A stretch of 64,000 nucleotides of DNA, taken from Pseudarthrobacter sp. NamE5. Lineage in GTDB: Bacteria; Actinomycetota; Actinomycetes; Actinomycetales; Micrococcaceae. Shown here piece after piece: positions 18,496 to 26,944 of this stretch. Each line of letters opens with the position of its first letter. Within the stretch, counting starts at the first letter, position 1. The DNA lies in contig NZ_VAHO01000013.1 in NCBI RefSeq assembly GCF_005796225.1, positions 57,389 to 121,388 of the forward strand, given 5' to 3'. The notes under the pieces were generated by a model, which did not search any database, was not told the origin of the DNA, and saw only the letters and a program-made list of their open reading frames with translations. A program made the position numbers and the translations under genes.

Positions 18496-19892
18496 CAGAG
18501 AGCCCGTCCGCTCATGTCCCCGGCTTCCTCCTTTGACGCCAGGTGCCCGATCTCTGGATCGCCAGAAGGGCGGCGGTTCCGGATTGAAAGGGCAAAGTAG
18601 AGCAGGAAGCTGATGACGAACGCCGGCATGGTAGCCCCCACCGGGCTTGGCCACAGGTAGGTCAGCACATAGGAAACCAACGCTCCCACCACCCACACGG
18701 CTACAGCGAACCAATTGATTCCCCCGGCGTACCAGTAGATGCCGCCACGATCGTGCAGGATGTCCCGGGTATAGTTGCCGCGCCTGATGATGTAGTAGTC
18801 GACGATCATGATTGCGAACACCGGGACGAAGAACGCGCCGATAACAAACAGGAAGTCTGTGAACTGGTTGAGCAGCGCCATCCACGTTGACCCGAGGATC
18901 GAGATCGCGCCGATCACCAGGCCCGTCGGCAGGAACCGCAGCTTCCAGCGCGGCTGGGCGTTGACCACCGACGTCACCATGCCGTACACCACCATGGTGT
19001 TGGTGGCCATGACCGAGATGAAAACCACGAGTGCCAAGGGCGTTCCGAAGGCAGCCACGATCACCGTAGGGTCGAATGCCGCCGCGGGCTGGCCTGAGAG
19101 GATCACGAATCCAAGCGCCGTAGCGCCCAGTGCCATGGACAGCACCGTGGACAGCGTGTATCCGATTCCCGAGCCGATGATCCCGGCCCGGCTGGACTTG
19201 GCCAAGCGGTTGAAGTCGGCGGAGAGGACCGTCCATGAGATGGCGGTGGCAACAACGATGTCCAGCACGGTGAAGTTTGTGAAGCCAAGGGACTCGTCCA
19301 CGTCCAAGGCAGCGAACTCGGCGGGGCTGTAGGTAGTGAAGGCCGTGACAAAGACATATGCCATGATTGCCAGGATCACCACAGCAAGCCAGGGCTCCAC
19401 CTTGGCGATACCCTCATGCCCCAGGATCGCAAGACAAACCACAGTGGCCTGGCAGAGCACCGCAAAAAGTATCGGGTTGGAGAAGCCGGTTACCGGTTCA
19501 AGCAGGTAGTTGACGGTCACACCGGCAAGCATCGCCTGCACCCAGCTCCAGCCCATGAGGATGATGAAGTTGGCCGCGACCGGCAGGAGGCTGCCCCGGG
19601 TCCCGAACGCTCCGCGGGTAATCGCCATGGTGGGCAAACCGGTACGTGTTCCGATGTTGCCGATCAGCGTAAGCACCACGGCGCCGATAAGGGTGCCAAC
19701 AACAATCATCGCCAAGGCCGAGACGAAACTGACCCCCGGCACGAACAGGGTGCCGGTCAGCAGCGTTGTAACGACGAAGTTGGCGGCGAGCCAGATCATG
19801 CCGATGCGACGGGTGGACAAGGAGCCGCGGATCGGCCCGAAGCCATCCGCATTCTGCTGGAGGTGCGCGTCGAGGCGCTTGTACATATTCAT
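18495..19892 (-). CDS. NCS1 family nucleobase/cation symporter
   Basis: This 465-residue protein has about 12 membrane segments. The N-terminal FGPIRGSLSTRRIGMIWLAANF and MAITRGAFGTRGSLLP match the purine-cytosine permease/CodB branch of NCS1. Substrates known for the family are cytosine, uracil, purines, allantoin, hydantoins and thiamine precursors. The ATG at 19892 has AAGGATC upstream. It precedes the cyclase-family hydrolase with one-base overlap and follows the SnoaL-like gene by 34 bases, so the three form a likely operon. Confidence 0.85.
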   Translation of the reverse strand: MNMYKRLDAHLQQNADGFGPIRGSLSTRRIGMIWLAANFVVTTLLTGTLFVPGVSFVSALAMIVVGTLIGAVVLTLIGNIGTRTGLPTMAITRGAFGTRGSLLPVAANFIILMGWSWVQAMLAGVTVNYLLEPVTGFSNPILFAVLCQATVVCLAILGHEGIAKVEPWLAVVILAIMAYVFVTAFTTYSPAEFAALDVDESLGFTNFTVLDIVVATAISWTVLSADFNRLAKSSRAGIIGSGIGYTLSTVLSMALGATALGFVILSGQPAAAFDPTVIVAAFGTPLALVVFISVMATNTMVVYGMVTSVVNAQPRWKLRFLPTGLVIGAISILGSTWMALLNQFTDFLFVIGAFFVPVFAIMIVDYYIIRRGNYTRDILHDRGGIYWYAGGINWFAVAVWVVGALVSYVLTYLWPSPVGATMPAFVISFLLYFALSIRNRRPSGDPEIGHLASKEEAGDMSGRAL

Positions 19893-19926
19893 GGTGATCC
19901 TTGGGGAGGAGAGTCCGCAGTTCCGG

Positions 19927-20346
19927 CTACGGCGCTGCAGCAGGTAGCGGAGAAAGGTGCTCGTGTATTGCGGTCAGGCTGCCGTCTGCTGCCTGGCGGA
20001 AAACGACCGTTTCGCGTTCCCGGTAGGATTCCTGGCCTTCGCCGGTTTCCACTGTCGTCGCTACTTCATGGACAAAAACGGCACCGCCGGGGAATGCGGT
20101 AACCATTTGATCGCTTGACTGGCAGGAAACTACTTTCCACCCCCCGGCCAGCCAAGCCTTCCACAGCTTTTCATAATCGCTGCGGCTGCCCAGGGCCGTC
20201 GGCTCAGTATGGAAGACGAAAGTTGCATCTTCCGTGAAACAAGAAAAGTAGCGGCCTGTGTCAGTGGCAGCGAAGGCCTCGACGATGCTGGCTGCTGCTC
20301 TCAGCACTTCCTGTTCTGTAGGCATGACGGCCGGCCCGGCAGATCC
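19927..20346 (-). CDS. SnoaL-like / NTF2-fold small protein
   Basis: This is a 139-residue protein from the ATG at 20346 (TAGGA upstream). The frame is open a further 20 codons. The pattern EQEVLRAAASIVEAFAATD, then DATFVFHTEPTALGSRSDYEKLW (shown in part) and a final HEHLSPLP is that of the NTF2/SnoaL fold, where a pocket binds small hydrophobic compounds. It is the first gene before the NCS1 permease and cyclase genes and may act on or bind the same compound. No catalytic assignment is possible. Confidence 0.7.
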   Translation of the reverse strand, partial: GSAGPAVMPTEQEVLRAAASIVEAFAATDTGRYFSCFTEDATFVFHTEPTALGSRSDYEKLWKAWLAGGWKVVSCQSSDQMVTAFPGGAVFVHEVATTVETGEGQESYRERETVVFRQAADGSLTAIHEHLSPLPAAAP

Positions 20347-20558
20347 CATTTCGCGTCCTAGGGGGAAGGGCAGGGCGATGCCTGCAGATAAACGTCTGTT
20401 GAACATTAGAATACACAGCGGAACGTGTCAACGGTCACAGCCGCCTTTAGGGAAGCGGTTGGCGCCTGTGCCGGGCTTCAAGGGGACGGCATCGCCGCGT
20501 AGAGTTTAAGTTCCATGCAACGCAGCCACCGCGCCGATAAGTGACAGAAGGAGAGGCA

Positions 20559-21614
20559 GTGGCAGGAGCAGCCAGGGGACCTGAAGTGAACTTTTCCGTT
20601 TCCACCCCTACAGCGCGCCGGATGAACATCAAGGAAGTAGCTCAGATGGCAGGCGTCTCGTACGGGACGGTTTCACGCGTGCTCAACGGCGCCCCCGATG
20701 TCAACGAAGCGACACGTGAACGCGTACTCCAGATCATCAAGGACGTCGGGTACCGCCGGAACCGTACGGCCACAGCCCTCGTAACTAATCGCTCCACCTC
20801 CATCGGCATAGTGACAGACGGCTCTCCCCGGTTTGGTCCAGTAGGAACGCTTATCGCCCTTGAGAGCGTGGCCCGGCAGAAGGGATATGCGACCACTGTC
20901 CTCTCGGCGGAACCCCCGTACGAGGACTCGGTACCGGAGACCCTCAATACTCTGGAAGACCTGGGTGTGGACGGGATTATCGTGATCGCCCCGCTTGTCC
21001 CCATGGCCGCCGCTGTTTGGAATGCACCCCTCCGCATTCCTGTCGAGATGATTGCCGCCGGCGCATCATCCACTGCCAACGTCTTCACCTACTCCGAAAA
21101 CCAGGAATTGGGAGCGCGGCTGGCTACCCAGCACCTTATCGACCTCGGGCACACCGACATTGCCCACGTCGCCGGTTCCATGGACTGGTTTGATGGGCGG
21201 GTGCGCAAGCGCGGCTGGGAAGCGGCGCTCAGGGATGCCGGACTGAAGCCTGGACTCTGCCTTGAAGGGGACTGGAGCCCCAGATGGGCCTATGAAACAG
21301 GACTGCGGCTCGTGAAAGAGGGAAGGGTTCCCCGATCCATATTTGCCGCGAGTGACCACACGGCACTGGGCCTGATTCGTGCCTTTGCGGAAAGCGGCAT
21401 CAATGTCCCCAACGACGTGAGCATTGTCGGATTCGACGACATCGAAGGCTCGGACTACTTCCTCCCGCCCCTGACGACAGTGCGCCAGGACTTCACCGCT
21501 TTGGCGACCATGAGCATAGAAGTTCTGCTGGGCGTCATAGCTGGGCAGGATGTGGACCGCACGCCTATTACTCCGACACTTATCACCCGCCGGAGCACCG
21601 CCAGGGCGCGCTAA
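20559..21614 (+). CDS. LacI family transcriptional repressor of the downstream sugar operon
   Basis: This 351-residue protein has an N-terminal helix-turn-helix with hinge (NIKEVAQMAGVSYGTVSRVL) and a periplasmic-binding-like effector domain ending in VGFDDIEGSDYFLPPLTTV (shown for recognition). The open frame begins at 20541, but the GTG at 20559 has AAGGAGAGG directly upstream and is preferred. It lies 143 bases before a sugar ABC operon whose promoter has two identical LacI-type palindromes, so it most likely represses that operon. Confidence 0.9.
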   Translation: MAGAARGPEVNFSVSTPTARRMNIKEVAQMAGVSYGTVSRVLNGAPDVNEATRERVLQIIKDVGYRRNRTATALVTNRSTSIGIVTDGSPRFGPVGTLIALESVARQKGYATTVLSAEPPYEDSVPETLNTLEDLGVDGIIVIAPLVPMAAAVWNAPLRIPVEMIAAGASSTANVFTYSENQELGARLATQHLIDLGHTDIAHVAGSMDWFDGRVRKRGWEAALRDAGLKPGLCLEGDWSPRWAYETGLRLVKEGRVPRSIFAASDHTALGLIRAFAESGINVPNDVSIVGFDDIEGSDYFLPPLTTVRQDFTALATMSIEVLLGVIAGQDVDRTPITPTLITRRSTARAR

Positions 21615-21669
21615 CCACCCCTCACACCCTCTAAGTCTCAAAAAGTTCCCTTCCCCCCGGTTCTAACCC

Positions 21670-21720
21670 TTGACACGCTTTCCGTAAACGTTCACGATTG
21701 TTCCACCGTAAACGTTCACG
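21670..21720 (+). promoter_or_regulatory. Sugar-operon promoter with two identical LacI-type operators
   Basis: A TTGACA -35 box lies at 21670-21675 and a weak -10 (CACGAT) at about 21693-21698. The sequence CGTAAACGTTCACG occurs twice, at 21683-21696 and 21707-21720, 24 bases apart. One copy fills the spacer and the other lies just downstream of the -10. The near-palindromic AACGTT centre is typical of LacI family operators. The 24-base spacing puts both on nearly the same helix face. Repression by the upstream LacI protein is inferred. Confidence 0.8.
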
Positions 21721-21757
21721 GAGCTATCGGACCTCAACGAGGAGGAAGGAGCGCAGG

Positions 21758-22246
21758 ATGAACGGCGTAGTTGCTCAGGCCCTGGCGCTTCGGCCAGATG
21801 TAGCACCAAAAAATATTGACGCTGCCCAGTGGGCGAACGTGGAAAAACTCTTCGGGCAGGCAGCATGGGCCGATGAAGAAGCCGCGGAAGCCGTCCGAGC
21901 CTTTGTCCCACAGAGCACCTCCGCGGTAGTGGGGGTCGTTGAAGGCCAGATGCTCTGGGCAAGCCTCGTTGTCACCGTTGACGGTCAGTGCTTGCCCGTG
22001 TCGGTAACGACCGTCGGCGGCGCCACCGCACAGCTTACGGCTGATCTGGCCACGGTGGCAGCAGAGGCAGTCCGGTGGGTCCGCACCCAATATGGGCCCT
22101 GCTCCCTGGGGCTGTTCCTCGACAAATCTCATGCTGAAGCGTTCATCAGCGCTCCAGACAAGGCTGCCGCCCTGCGCGCAGCCTCGGCCGCTGGCGGGCT
22201 CGTCCTGTCGCCGGTCCCCCCTGCGCTGGCGATCGCCCTCGCCTGA
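21758..22246 (+). CDS. Hypothetical protein, first gene of the sugar operon
   Basis: This 162-residue soluble protein is translated from the ATG at 21758, behind a strong AGGAGGAAGGAG leader. It has no signal peptide. It looks like a mixed alpha/beta fold with a hydrophobic strand (TSAVVGVVEGQMLWASLVV), a helix around AVRWVRTQYG, and a conserved-looking FLDKSHAEAFI near the end. I do not recognise a family. Its place as the promoter-proximal gene before a binding protein, ATPase and permease suggests a role in the same sugar pathway, for instance as a small accessory or sensor protein. This is inference. Confidence 0.65.
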   Translation: MNGVVAQALALRPDVAPKNIDAAQWANVEKLFGQAAWADEEAAEAVRAFVPQSTSAVVGVVEGQMLWASLVVTVDGQCLPVSVTTVGGATAQLTADLATVAAEAVRWVRTQYGPCSLGLFLDKSHAEAFISAPDKAAALRAASAAGGLVLSPVPPALAIALA

Positions 22247-22352
22247 GCAATTCGTATCCATCTCCACACCACCCTACACGCGCACATTCCGGCATCGTTC
22301 CTACAACCCGTCGGTGCGCATGCAACCCCACCTCCCAGTATTGGAGAACATC

Positions 22353-23507
22353 ATGATTCGCAGGACTTCGCTTCTGGCGGCGGCCGCAGTCCTCTCGCTG
22401 TCTCTCGCTGCGTGCAGTTCCACCCCAACAACCACCGGAAATGAGGACGCCGGTGTGTCCCAAAAGGCCGAGCAGGCTCTCGAACAAATAAAGGGGCAGG
22501 TCCTGAGTAAAGGCCCCAACGGTGAAGCGCCCTCTCCTTCCTCCGCGGCAGATCTCACGCCGGAAGAAATCGAACAGGTCAAGGGCCTTGGCGCCACAGC
22601 CGCCATTGTCATGCACTACGGCGGCAATGACTGGGCCACCGCCCAGATCAATGGCCTCAAGAGCGAGTTCGAGAAGCTGGGCATCCGGGTCATTGCTACC
22701 ACCGACGCCAACTTCAAGCCCGACAAGCAGGTCTCCGACATCGAGACAGTGCTCAGCCAAAAGCCGAACATCATCGTCTCCATCCCCACCGATCCAGTGG
22801 CCACGGCATCTGCCTACAAGAGAGCCTCCGAAGCCGGCGCCAAGCTCGTCTTCATGGATAATGTGCCCCAAGGCCTGACCGCTGGCCAGGATTACGTTTC
22901 TGTCGTCTCTGCAGACAACTTCGGCAACGGCGTTGTATCCGCCCACCAGATGGCGAAAGCCCTTGGCGGCCAGGGCAAGATCGGCTTGGTCTTCCACCAG
23001 GCAGACTTCTTCGTCACCAAGCAGCGCTACGACGGTTTCAAGGAGACCATAACCAAGGAGTACCCGGACATCCAGATAGTTGAGGAAAAAGGCATTGCCG
23101 GTCCGGACTTCGCGGGTGACGCCCAGGCCGCCGCAAACGCGATGCTGAGCAAGTACCCGGACCTCTCCGGAATCTGGGCTGTCTGGGATGTCCCGGCCGA
23201 GGGCGTTATGGCCGCCGCACGCGCCTCCGGGCGCCAGGACCTCAAGATCGCCACCGAGGACCTGGGAAAGAACGTGGCCATCGGGCTTGCCAAGAATGAG
23301 CTGATAGTCGGGCTCGGTGCCCAGGTGCCATTCGATCAGGGCGTTACTGAAGCACGGCTGGCGGCCGGCGCTTTGATCGGCAAGCAGGCGCCCGCCTACG
23401 TTGCACTGAGCGCACTGCCCGTGGACCACGCCAACGTGCTGGATGCCTGGAAGCAGGTCTACCACGAGGATGCTCCAAAAGAGCTTCAGGACTCCTACGA
23501 ACAGTAG
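22353..23507 (+). CDS. Sugar ABC transporter substrate-binding lipoprotein
   Basis: This 384-residue protein has a lipoprotein signal peptide: charged MIRRTS, a hydrophobic run, and the lipobox LAAC with Cys at about 20. The mature part is a type I periplasmic-binding fold (ribose/rhizopine group), with VSIPTDPVATASAYKRASEA, VVSADNFGNG and the late IGLGAQVPFDQG. It follows the start ATG at 22353 with GGAG 5-6 bases upstream. It delivers a sugar or polyol to the RbsA/RbsC-like components encoded next. Confidence 0.9.
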   Translation: MIRRTSLLAAAAVLSLSLAACSSTPTTTGNEDAGVSQKAEQALEQIKGQVLSKGPNGEAPSPSSAADLTPEEIEQVKGLGATAAIVMHYGGNDWATAQINGLKSEFEKLGIRVIATTDANFKPDKQVSDIETVLSQKPNIIVSIPTDPVATASAYKRASEAGAKLVFMDNVPQGLTAGQDYVSVVSADNFGNGVVSAHQMAKALGGQGKIGLVFHQADFFVTKQRYDGFKETITKEYPDIQIVEEKGIAGPDFAGDAQAAANAMLSKYPDLSGIWAVWDVPAEGVMAAARASGRQDLKIATEDLGKNVAIGLAKNELIVGLGAQVPFDQGVTEARLAAGALIGKQAPAYVALSALPVDHANVLDAWKQVYHEDAPKELQDSYEQ

Positions 23508-23573
23508 CGGGAAGCGGTGCGGGGACTCCTGTCCCCGCACCGCCGCTCCTGCTGCCACTCGGGAAGGGCACCA

Positions 23574-25088
23574 ATGAATACCCAAGACAACAGCGACGTC
23601 GTCGAAATGCGTTCCATTTCAAAGGGCTTCAACGGCGTTTCCGTCCTAAAGGACGTCGACTTCCAAGTCCGAAAAGGCGAGGTCCACGCCCTCGCAGGTG
23701 GCAACGGTGCAGGCAAGTCCACCCTCATGAAGATCCTCCAGGGCGTCTACCACGCGGATGCAGGGGACATCCTCATCAGTGGCAAACCCGTTGCCATCAA
23801 CTCCATCCAGGACGCTAAGGCCGCCGGCATCGGCATGGTTTTCCAGGAGTTCAGCCTGGTGCCCAGCCTGACTGTCGCACAGAACATCTTCCTCGCGGCC
23901 GAGCCCTTGGGCCGGGGTCTTCTTATCGATGACCGCACCGCCGTGCGCAAGTCGAGAGAGCTCTTCGCGGAAATGGAAGTGGACGTCGACCCCAGAGCCG
24001 AAGTTTCGCGGCTAGGCACCGCCTACTGGCAGCTGACGGAGATCGCCAAAGCACTCTCGCAGAATGCCCGGGTGCTCATCATGGACGAGCCCACCGCCAG
24101 CCTTGCGCGGCATGAGTCAGAAGCACTCTTCGAGCTGATTGACCGACTAAAAAAGCGTGGCATCTCCATCATCTACATCTCGCACCGGATGGACGAGGTC
24201 TACCGGCTCGCGGACAGGATCACCATCCTCCGGGACGGCCGCCGCCTGCTAACGGAGCCCCTGACCAATGTCACACCGGAGCAGATCGTAGAAGGCATTG
24301 TGGGCAAGAAGATCGAGGGCCAACTCGCCTACCGCGCCAGGGACCACATCATCCACGACGGCGCCCCCCTTCTGGAGGTGCGCGGGCTTACGGCCGGCCG
24401 GCGGGTACGGGACGTGTCCTTCACGCTCCGCCCAGGAGAGATCCTGGGCTTGGCCGGGCTGATGGGCAGCGGCCGCACTGAGTTGGCCAGGGCGCTTTTC
24501 GGCATCGACCGGGTGGACGACGGCGAAATCCTGATCCGGGGCAAAAAGTCCAGCCTCGCCTCTCCGCAGCAGGCTATCGACGCCGGCATTGCCCTCGTGC
24601 CCGAGGACCGGCGGGCCCAAGGCCTTGTGCTGGACCATTCCGTCCGCGAGAATCTGCTGCTGCCGCTCCTTGGGAAGATCAGGCGGGGACCGCTTCTGGA
24701 CCAAGGCGCCGGTAAGGAACTTTCCTCATCGCTGATCTCGAAATTCGCCGTGAAGGTCGCCCATCCGAACCGGCCTGTGCGGCTCCTCTCCGGCGGTAAT
24801 CAGCAAAAAGTCGTCATCGCCAAGTGGCTGGGCAACGATCCAGACATCCTGATCCTTGATGAGCCCACCGCGGGCGTCGACATCGGCACCAAGAGCGAAA
24901 TTCTTGACATGATCCGCGATCTGGCCAGCGCCGGCAAGGCGGTCATTGTCATCTCCTCCGAGTATCCCGAACTCCTCGCGGTCAGCGACCGCGTTCTCGT
25001 CCTGAAGGACGGCTCCGTCCTCCGAGACATCCCCCGCAGCGAGATCGCTGACGAGGAATATCTCCAACTCGCAGTCCAGGGAGTCTAA
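23574..25088 (+). CDS. Sugar ABC transporter ATP-binding protein with two ABC domains (RbsA-like)
   Basis: This 504-residue protein has two fused ABC cassettes, as in RbsA/MglA. The first has Walker A GGNGAGKST and Walker B VLIMDEPTASL. In the second the Walker A region is altered to GLMGSGRTE, as usual for this family, with LSGGNQQKVVIAKWL and ILILDEPTAGVD. The ATG at 23574 is preceded by GGGAAGGGC; codons upstream of it are not needed. It energises the permease encoded 2 bases downstream. Confidence 0.93.
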   Translation: MNTQDNSDVVEMRSISKGFNGVSVLKDVDFQVRKGEVHALAGGNGAGKSTLMKILQGVYHADAGDILISGKPVAINSIQDAKAAGIGMVFQEFSLVPSLTVAQNIFLAAEPLGRGLLIDDRTAVRKSRELFAEMEVDVDPRAEVSRLGTAYWQLTEIAKALSQNARVLIMDEPTASLARHESEALFELIDRLKKRGISIIYISHRMDEVYRLADRITILRDGRRLLTEPLTNVTPEQIVEGIVGKKIEGQLAYRARDHIIHDGAPLLEVRGLTAGRRVRDVSFTLRPGEILGLAGLMGSGRTELARALFGIDRVDDGEILIRGKKSSLASPQQAIDAGIALVPEDRRAQGLVLDHSVRENLLLPLLGKIRRGPLLDQGAGKELSSSLISKFAVKVAHPNRPVRLLSGGNQQKVVIAKWLGNDPDILILDEPTAGVDIGTKSEILDMIRDLASAGKAVIVISSEYPELLAVSDRVLVLKDGSVLRDIPRSEIADEEYLQLAVQGV

Positions 25089-25090
25089 CC

Positions 25091-26080
25091 ATGAGCAAGA
25101 CAACCGCAATCAGCCCCGGCAACACCACCGAGGCACGGCGCAGCTTTGGTACCGCACTGAAGGAACTCGACTGGCGGCGCTACGTCATCTACATCGGCTT
25201 CGTTGTCGTATTCCTCTTTTTCGCCGTCCTCCTACGTGACCAGGGCTTCCTGTCACCGAACAACCTGCTGAACATCTTCCGGCAAACGGCCACGATCACG
25301 GTGATCGCAGTCGGCATGACCTACGTAATATCATGCGCAGAAATCGACCTCAGCGTCGGCTCGGTGGCAGGCCTCTCCAGTGTCTGTACTGCAATGGCGC
25401 TCTCGCAGTGGGGGCTGATACCAGGCATCCTCGCTGGTCTCGCCGTCGGCCTCTTGGTCGGCTCCATCAATGGAGCGCTGGTCAGCCTGCTGGGGATCCC
25501 CTCGTTCCTGGTCACATTAGGCATGCTTGGCATCGCCGCCGGAACCGCACAATGGATCACCGCCTCAGCACCGCAACCCATCCTCGATGACACCTTCAAC
25601 ACCCTCTTCGGCTCCGGCAACATCGGCCCGGTTCCCGGCCTGATCGTCTGGAGCGCAATCTTCGTGGCGATTGGCGCCGTGGTCCTTAACCGCACCAGGT
25701 TCGGCCGCCAGGTACTGGCCACCGGCGGCAACCGGACCGCAGCGGAGTTCACCGGCATCAACACCAAAAAGATCAAATTCCAGGTTCTGCTTATTTCAGG
25801 TGCAGTGGCCAGCGTCGCCGGCATGCTCTACGCCGGCCGCCTGCAGTCCGGCCGCTTCCAGTGGGGGGCAGGTGACGAACTATCCGCCATTGCTGCCGTC
25901 ATCCTCGGCGGCACAAGCCTCTTCGGCGGAGCCGGCACCGTGATCGGCACCCTCTTCGGGGCCCTGCTGATCGGCCTCATCAACAACGGCCTCATCCTCG
26001 CAGGTTTGGATGCAAGCCAGCAGCAGGTCGTCCGGGGCGCGATCATCATTCTCGCCGTCGCCCTCGCCCGCAAGAAGTAA
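25091..26080 (+). CDS. Sugar ABC transporter permease (RbsC-like)
   Basis: This 329-residue BPD_transp_2 family permease has about 8-10 hydrophobic segments and the family stretch EIDLSVGSVAGLSSV near residue 80. GGNRTAAEFTGINTKKIKF marks the cytoplasmic coupling loop. It is spaced 2 bases from the ATPase gene and 18 bases from the isomerase gene. It is the membrane channel of the operon's importer, probably a homodimer. Confidence 0.92.
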   Translation: MSKTTAISPGNTTEARRSFGTALKELDWRRYVIYIGFVVVFLFFAVLLRDQGFLSPNNLLNIFRQTATITVIAVGMTYVISCAEIDLSVGSVAGLSSVCTAMALSQWGLIPGILAGLAVGLLVGSINGALVSLLGIPSFLVTLGMLGIAAGTAQWITASAPQPILDDTFNTLFGSGNIGPVPGLIVWSAIFVAIGAVVLNRTRFGRQVLATGGNRTAAEFTGINTKKIKFQVLLISGAVASVAGMLYAGRLQSGRFQWGAGDELSAIAAVILGGTSLFGGAGTVIGTLFGALLIGLINNGLILAGLDASQQQVVRGAIIILAVALARKK

Positions 26081-26098
26081 TGTCCAGAAAGGCTCAGC

Positions 26099-26917
26099 AT
26101 GAAACTCGGATACTGCACCATCACCTGGGGCGGCGTGGTCGGCCACCCGGTCGGCGTGACCAGCGTCAAGGATCTCTTTTACATGACCCACGGGCCCATG
26201 GACCAGGCAGTCACCGACATTGCCGCCGCCGGATACGAAGGCGTGGAGATGTTCGACGGCAACGTGGCTGAATACACCGACAGGCCGGAAGAACTCCGGG
26301 GCATCCTCGACAAGGCCCGCGTCTCCCTGGTCAGCGTCTACACCGGCGCCAACTTCATATACGCCGATATCCTCCCCGACGAGCTGCACCGCATACAGCG
26401 CGCCGCCGAGCTCGCGTCAACGTTCGGGGCGGAGCGGCTGGTGGTTGGAGGCGGTGCGCGCCGCGCTATCGGCACCAGCGAGGAGGACTACCGGCGGCTC
26501 GGTGAGGCACTGGACCGAGTCAACGACATTGCCCAGGCAGCAGGCCTCGCTGCCAGCTACCACCCGCACCTGACCACCATCGTGGAGAACCCGGACGAGC
26601 TGGAGCGGCTTATGGGGTTAACCCGCATCGGATTCTGCCCCGATACCGCCCACCTGGCAGCCGGAGGGGGCGACCCTGCAGCCGTCATCCGCAAGTATCC
26701 GGACCGGATCCGGCACGTCCACCTCAAGGATTACCGCAAGGATCCGTTCGCATTCCTGCCCCTCGGGCAGGGCGAGCTGGACTTCCCGGACATCATCGCG
26801 GCCATCAAGGAGAGCGGCTACGACAGCTGGCTCATGGTGGAACTTGATGAGTACGACGGCGATCCGAAAGCGGCTGCCGAAATCAGCCGGAAGTACCTCC
26901 AGCAACTCCTTCCCTGA
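26099..26917 (+). CDS. Sugar phosphate isomerase/epimerase-like TIM-barrel protein (IolE/MocC type)
   Basis: This 272-residue AP-endonuclease-2 superfamily barrel starts KLGYCTITWGG. Candidate metal ligands are Asp and His in GFCPDTAHLAAGG, His in IRHVHLKDYR and Glu in SWLMVELDEY. The family includes inosose dehydratase (IolE), 3-keto-sugar isomerases and MocC of rhizopine catabolism. With the Gfo/Idh/MocA dehydrogenase encoded next, it probably processes an oxidised (keto) form of the imported sugar or inositol-like compound. A specific substrate cannot be assigned. Confidence 0.85.
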   Translation: MKLGYCTITWGGVVGHPVGVTSVKDLFYMTHGPMDQAVTDIAAAGYEGVEMFDGNVAEYTDRPEELRGILDKARVSLVSVYTGANFIYADILPDELHRIQRAAELASTFGAERLVVGGGARRAIGTSEEDYRRLGEALDRVNDIAQAAGLAASYHPHLTTIVENPDELERLMGLTRIGFCPDTAHLAAGGGDPAAVIRKYPDRIRHVHLKDYRKDPFAFLPLGQGELDFPDIIAAIKESGYDSWLMVELDEYDGDPKAAAEISRKYLQQLLP

Positions 26918-26944
26918 CCCCACACTTTGAAAAGGAACACGATC

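Noticed and set aside
22146..23585. Minus-strand ORF of about 480 codons opposite the sugar-binding protein
   Set aside because: It is antisense to a clear lipoprotein gene with a signal peptide and ribosome binding site; no domain pattern.
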